This document shows, one piece after another, positions 4,795 to 6,671 of a stretch of DNA of 6,671 nt (within the stretch, counting starts at the first letter, position 1; every line of letters begins with the position of its first letter). Below the pieces are notes generated by a model. It did no database searches, was not told the DNA's origin, and saw only the letters and a list, made by a program, of their open reading frames with translations. A program made the position numbers and the translations under genes. Where the stretch lies: contig URWJ01000078.1 of NCBI GenBank assembly GCA_900551535.1, positions 1-6,671 of the forward strand, in the 5' to 3' direction. This stretch comes from an uncultured Granulicatella sp. GTDB lineage: Bacteria > Bacillota > Bacilli > Lactobacillales > Aerococcaceae.

Positions 4795-6240
4795 TTATTG
4801 GTTTTCTTTTTTACGAGTGAATAATAACGCTGCCGCTACAACCACAAGTACGCCACCTACGATTACAGAGATACCTTTTGCTGTACCTGTATTTGGTAAT
4901 TCAGGACGTTTTGGTTCTTCTGTTGTTGGAACTGCTGGAGTTTCTGTTGTTGAACCTTCAGTTGTAGTTCCTTCTGTAGTTGTTGAAGCTGTTGTTGTTG
5001 AAGCAGTAGTTGTTGTTGCTTCTGTTGTCGTTGAAGCAGTAGTTGTTGTTGCTTCTGTTGTCGTTGAAGCTGTTGTTGTTGTTGCTTCTGTTGTTGTTGA
5101 AGCAGTAGTTGTTGTTGCTTCTGTTGTTGTTGAAGCAGTAGTTGTTGTTGCTTCTGTTGTCGTTGAAGCTGTAGTTGTTGTTGCTTCTGTTGTTGTAGTA
5201 CTTTCAGTAGTTGATTCAGTCGTAGTTGTTGAAGTTGTGCTTTCTGTAGTACTTTCAGTTGTGCTTTCAGTTGTTGTTGTCGTAGTAGTTGTAGTAGTAG
5301 TTTCAGGCATTTCACCGTCAGCTGTACCAGAACCAGATAATAATGTGTAAGTTACATCTGTTGATTGTTCACTATCTAAACCGTCAGCTGTAATTGAGAT
5401 TCTGTTTTGTGGGTTCTTTGTAGGATCCACTAAGTTTACGATATAGTCAACGTAAATAATTTTATCTGTTGTATCGATTTTTACTTTAATACCTGTATCA
5501 GTGATTTCATAGTCACTTTCAGAAAGGAATCCAGCTGAAACCCATGGATTTTCTGAATCTACTAATTCAACACGTAATGAACCAGGTACGTATGTTTGGT
5601 TTGAATCCCATACGTCTTTGATTTCAACATTTTTTAATGTTTTTTTAGATTGGTTTAAACGTGCCCACCAGTGAACTTGTTCAGCGTTCTCTGTTGGTTG
5701 AAGACCCCATTTAGTAACCATTTCTCCTGGAGTAGGTCCTTCAAGTGGATCGATTTTTTGTGATACGACAGTACCGTTAAAATCAAGTTCTTGAGTAGTA
5801 TCTGCTAAACGATTGTCTGGTTCCCACTTAACATCAACTGTTAATTCGATGTTTTTGTTTAACTTGTGGTCTTTGAAGTATGGACCAAATGTTACTGTGA
5901 CATTGCCATTTTCTGGTGACACTTCAGCATATGCTACTGTTTCTCCCGCTTTATTATAAATTGGGAAGCTGTAAGAAGATTGAATTTTCACAGGTGAATT
6001 CACTTTGAATGTCATTGTGTCATTCAAGTTGATATCGATATTATCAGGAATATCTACTTTGAATGTAATTCCCCAACGAGCATATAAATCGGATGCATCT
6101 CCCGAGATTTGAACAGTTGGATTCTTCACTTCAATCGCTGTTCCATTTTTTGTTACTTCTGCCGCACTTACTTGTTTTGGAGCAAAGAATACTGCTAAAG
6201 CAAATAGAGCGGATAGTAATAAGAATAATTTCTTTTTCAT
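4795..6240 (-). CDS. LPXTG-anchored MSCRAMM-like surface adhesin with Thr/Ser-rich stalk
   Basis: This 481-residue protein is predicted to be secreted and covalently attached to peptidoglycan by sortase. In order, it has a signal peptide (about residues 1-26, cleavage near VSA-AE) and a globular head (about 30-300). The first half of the head contains NDTMTFKV and VTVTFGPYFKD (114-124), resembling the Ig-like N-domain and TYTFTDYV-type motif of collagen/fibrinogen adhesins. The second half contains VHWWARLNQSKKTLKNVEIKD (from 189), resembling the collagen-binding domain. A Thr/Ser/Glu/Ala stalk (314-434) holds six 11-residue repeats. LPNTG (448-452), a hydrophobic helix and an RKK tail complete the sorting signal. 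ATG 6240 follows AGGAGG (6247-6252) with 6 nt spacing. It is flanked by terminators and appears monocistronic. It lacks the usual Cna-B repeats and a YSIRK-type signal. Ligand binding is inferred from fold resemblance only; the stalk may be O-glycosylated. Confidence 0.92.
   Translation of the reverse strand: MKKKLFLLLSALFALAVFFAPKQVSAAEVTKNGTAIEVKNPTVQISGDASDLYARWGITFKVDIPDNIDINLNDTMTFKVNSPVKIQSSYSFPIYNKAGETVAYAEVSPENGNVTVTFGPYFKDHKLNKNIELTVDVKWEPDNRLADTTQELDFNGTVVSQKIDPLEGPTPGEMVTKWGLQPTENAEQVHWWARLNQSKKTLKNVEIKDVWDSNQTYVPGSLRVELVDSENPWVSAGFLSESDYEITDTGIKVKIDTTDKIIYVDYIVNLVDPTKNPQNRISITADGLDSEQSTDVTYTLLSGSGTADGEMPETTTTTTTTTTTESTTESTTESTTSTTTTESTTESTTTTEATTTTASTTTEATTTTASTTTEATTTTASTTTEATTTTASTTTEATTTTASTTTEATTTTASTTTASTTTEGTTTEGSTTETPAVPTTEEPKRPELPNTGTAKGISVIVGGVLVVVAAALLFTRKKENQ
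4990..5187 (-). repeat. Six tandem 33-bp repeats encoding the adhesin stalk (11-residue unit EATTTTASTTT)
   Basis: Six contiguous 33-bp units encode identical EATTTTASTTT peptides (residues 352-417). The units at 4990-5022, 5089-5121 and 5122-5154 are identical in DNA. The others differ from them at one (5023-5055), three (5056-5088) and two (5155-5187) bases, all silent. The array lies inside a wider ACA/ACT-rich low-complexity tract (about 4939-5301). Because the unit is a multiple of three, gain or loss of copies keeps the frame and changes only stalk length. Confidence 0.95.
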
Positions 6241-6374
6241 AAAAATCCTCCTAGTTTCTTGATTTAAATTCTATTCTTTCAAAATCAATCAATTTTTATC
6301 CTAAAATCAACACTGTTTTTTCGAAAAAGCGATTACGTTTTGAAAGAAATTTGAACATAAATCAACTAATAGTT

Positions 6375-6403
6375 ATTCTAAACTACTATTGCTCTAACTG
6401 CAA
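6375..6403 (-). promoter_or_regulatory. Candidate promoter of the surface-protein gene
   Basis: The minus strand has TAGAAT (6375-6380, five of six to the -10 consensus) 17 bp from TTGCAG (6398-6403, three of six to the -35). A start near 6368 would give an unusually long leader of about 128 nt. The -10 lies in the loop of a dyad, AATAGT (6368-6373) and ACTATT (6385-6390). The rest of the interval from 6253 to 6460 is A+T-rich and includes the palindrome TTTTTCGAAAAA (6317-6328). I see no other gene or clear riboswitch in it, and an alternative weaker promoter closer to the gene is possible. Confidence 0.35.
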
Positions 6404-6460
6404 TTCAAAAACCCCTAAATCATGTGTTTTTAATGATTTTTTTCTTTTAAAATGAAAAAT

Positions 6461-6495
6461 AAAAAAGCTAGAAATATCGGAAATATTTCTAGCTT
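6461..6495 (-). terminator. Intrinsic terminator of the tRNA cluster
   Basis: The arms at 6483-6495 and 6465-6477 are a perfect 13-bp stem with a 5-nt loop. On the minus strand the stem ends in a T-tract (6461-6466, with more T's beyond). No T-tract follows on the plus strand. It begins 27 nt after the 3' end of tRNA-Thr and separates the tRNAs from the surface-protein gene. Confidence 0.92.
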
Positions 6496-6521
6496 GCTCA
6501 ATTATTCTAAAATTCATTTAA

Positions 6522-6594
6522 AGCTACTTGCCGGGATTGAACCGGCGACCTCCACCTTACCAAGGTGACGCTCTACCGACTGAGCTAAAGCAGC
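6522..6594 (-). tRNA. tRNA-Thr (anticodon GGT)
   Basis: The 73-nt cloverleaf is complete. The acceptor pairs GCTGCTT with AAGTAGC (one G-U). The D-arm is AGCTCAGTCGGTAGAGC. The anticodon stem TCACC/GGTGG encloses loop TTGGTAA, giving anticodon GGT, which reads ACC and ACU. The T-arm is GCCGG-TTCAATC-CCGGC. The discriminator is T, and CCA is not encoded, so it must be added after transcription. It follows tRNA-Asn by 23 nt on the same strand and is the last gene before a terminator. Confidence 0.97.
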
Positions 6595-6617
6595 ATTTTT
6601 TGGGTAAAAAAAAAGAA

Positions 6618-6671
6618 CTCCGCCAGTAGGACTCGAACCTACGACATCATGATTAACAGTCATGCGCTACT
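6618..6671 (-). tRNA. tRNA-Asn (anticodon GTT), 5' part beyond the window
   Basis: The visible 54 nt cover the 3' side of the D-arm onward. The anticodon stem CATGA/TCATG encloses loop CTGTTAA (anticodon GTT). The T-arm is GTAGG-TTCGAGT-CCTAC, the 3' acceptor strand is TGGCGGA, and the discriminator is G, as expected for Asn. CCA is not encoded. The 5' acceptor strand and most of the D-arm are cut off at the window edge. A run of nine T's (6606-6614) lies 3 nt past the 3' end, before tRNA-Thr. Confidence 0.95.

Noticed and set aside
4990..5187. Regular repeats that could suggest a CRISPR array
   Set aside because: The 33-bp units are directly abutting with no unique spacers, and they encode a perfect peptide repeat in the frame of the adhesin.
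4817..5350. A long plus-strand open frame rich in Val, and a minus-strand frame rich in Gln/Leu (4863-5315), over the adhesin stalk
   Set aside because: Both are produced by the GTT/ACA-type repeats, which lack stop codons in several frames. Neither has a credible start region or protein-like composition.
6461..6594. tRNA-Thr with the adjacent inverted repeat as an integration (att) site for a mobile element carrying the adhesin
   Set aside because: No integrase, no direct repeat of the tRNA 3' end and no transposase is visible. The inverted repeat is fully explained as a terminator.

Overview
The window reads as chromosomal DNA of a low-GC Gram-positive bacterium, most likely a member of the Lactobacillales. 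The grounds are strong AGGAGG-type ribosome binding sites, canonical TATAAT-like promoters, intrinsic terminators with T-tracts, an LPXTG surface protein, and tRNAs without an encoded CCA. I cannot fix the genus. Every gene I can support lies on the minus strand, so transcription runs from the right end of the window to the left.

Right end (about 6671-6461): a tRNA cluster with tRNA-Asn(GTT), cut by the window edge, then tRNA-Thr(GGT), then a 13-bp-stem terminator. Next is a monocistronic gene (6240-4795) for a sortase-anchored surface protein. It has a signal peptide, a two-part MSCRAMM/collagen-adhesin-like head, a Thr/Ser/Glu stalk with six 11-residue repeats, and an LPNTG sorting signal. 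A compact GAAA-tetraloop terminator closes it.

Middle (4721-1388): a promoter (TTCATA, 17 bp, TATAAT) reads into a tight four-gene operon. The genes encode a PPP-type metallophosphatase, a CPBP (Abi/CAAX-protease-like) membrane protein, a DesK/NarL-type sensor histidine kinase and a NarL/LuxR-type response regulator. Gaps are only 9, 18 and 14 nt, and a 17-bp-stem terminator ends the operon.

Left end (1377-1): directly after that terminator are overlapping perfect palindromes, then an extended -10 promoter with a poor -35. This promoter drives an ABC exporter operon: a 32-residue single-helix membrane peptide too small for ordinary gene calling, an ABC ATPase, and the start of an ABC-2 permease that runs off the window. 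The order of kinase, regulator, ATPase and permease resembles the LnrJK-LnrLMN (YfiJK-YfiLMN) linearmycin-resistance module of Bacillus subtilis.

My working model is inference. The kinase senses a membrane-active compound or membrane state. The phosphorylated regulator binds the palindromes and activates the exporter operon. The small peptide may be a subunit or modulator of the exporter or kinase. The best candidates for something undescribed are this peptide, the palindromic operator, and the co-transcription of a CPBP protein and phosphatase with the two-component system.
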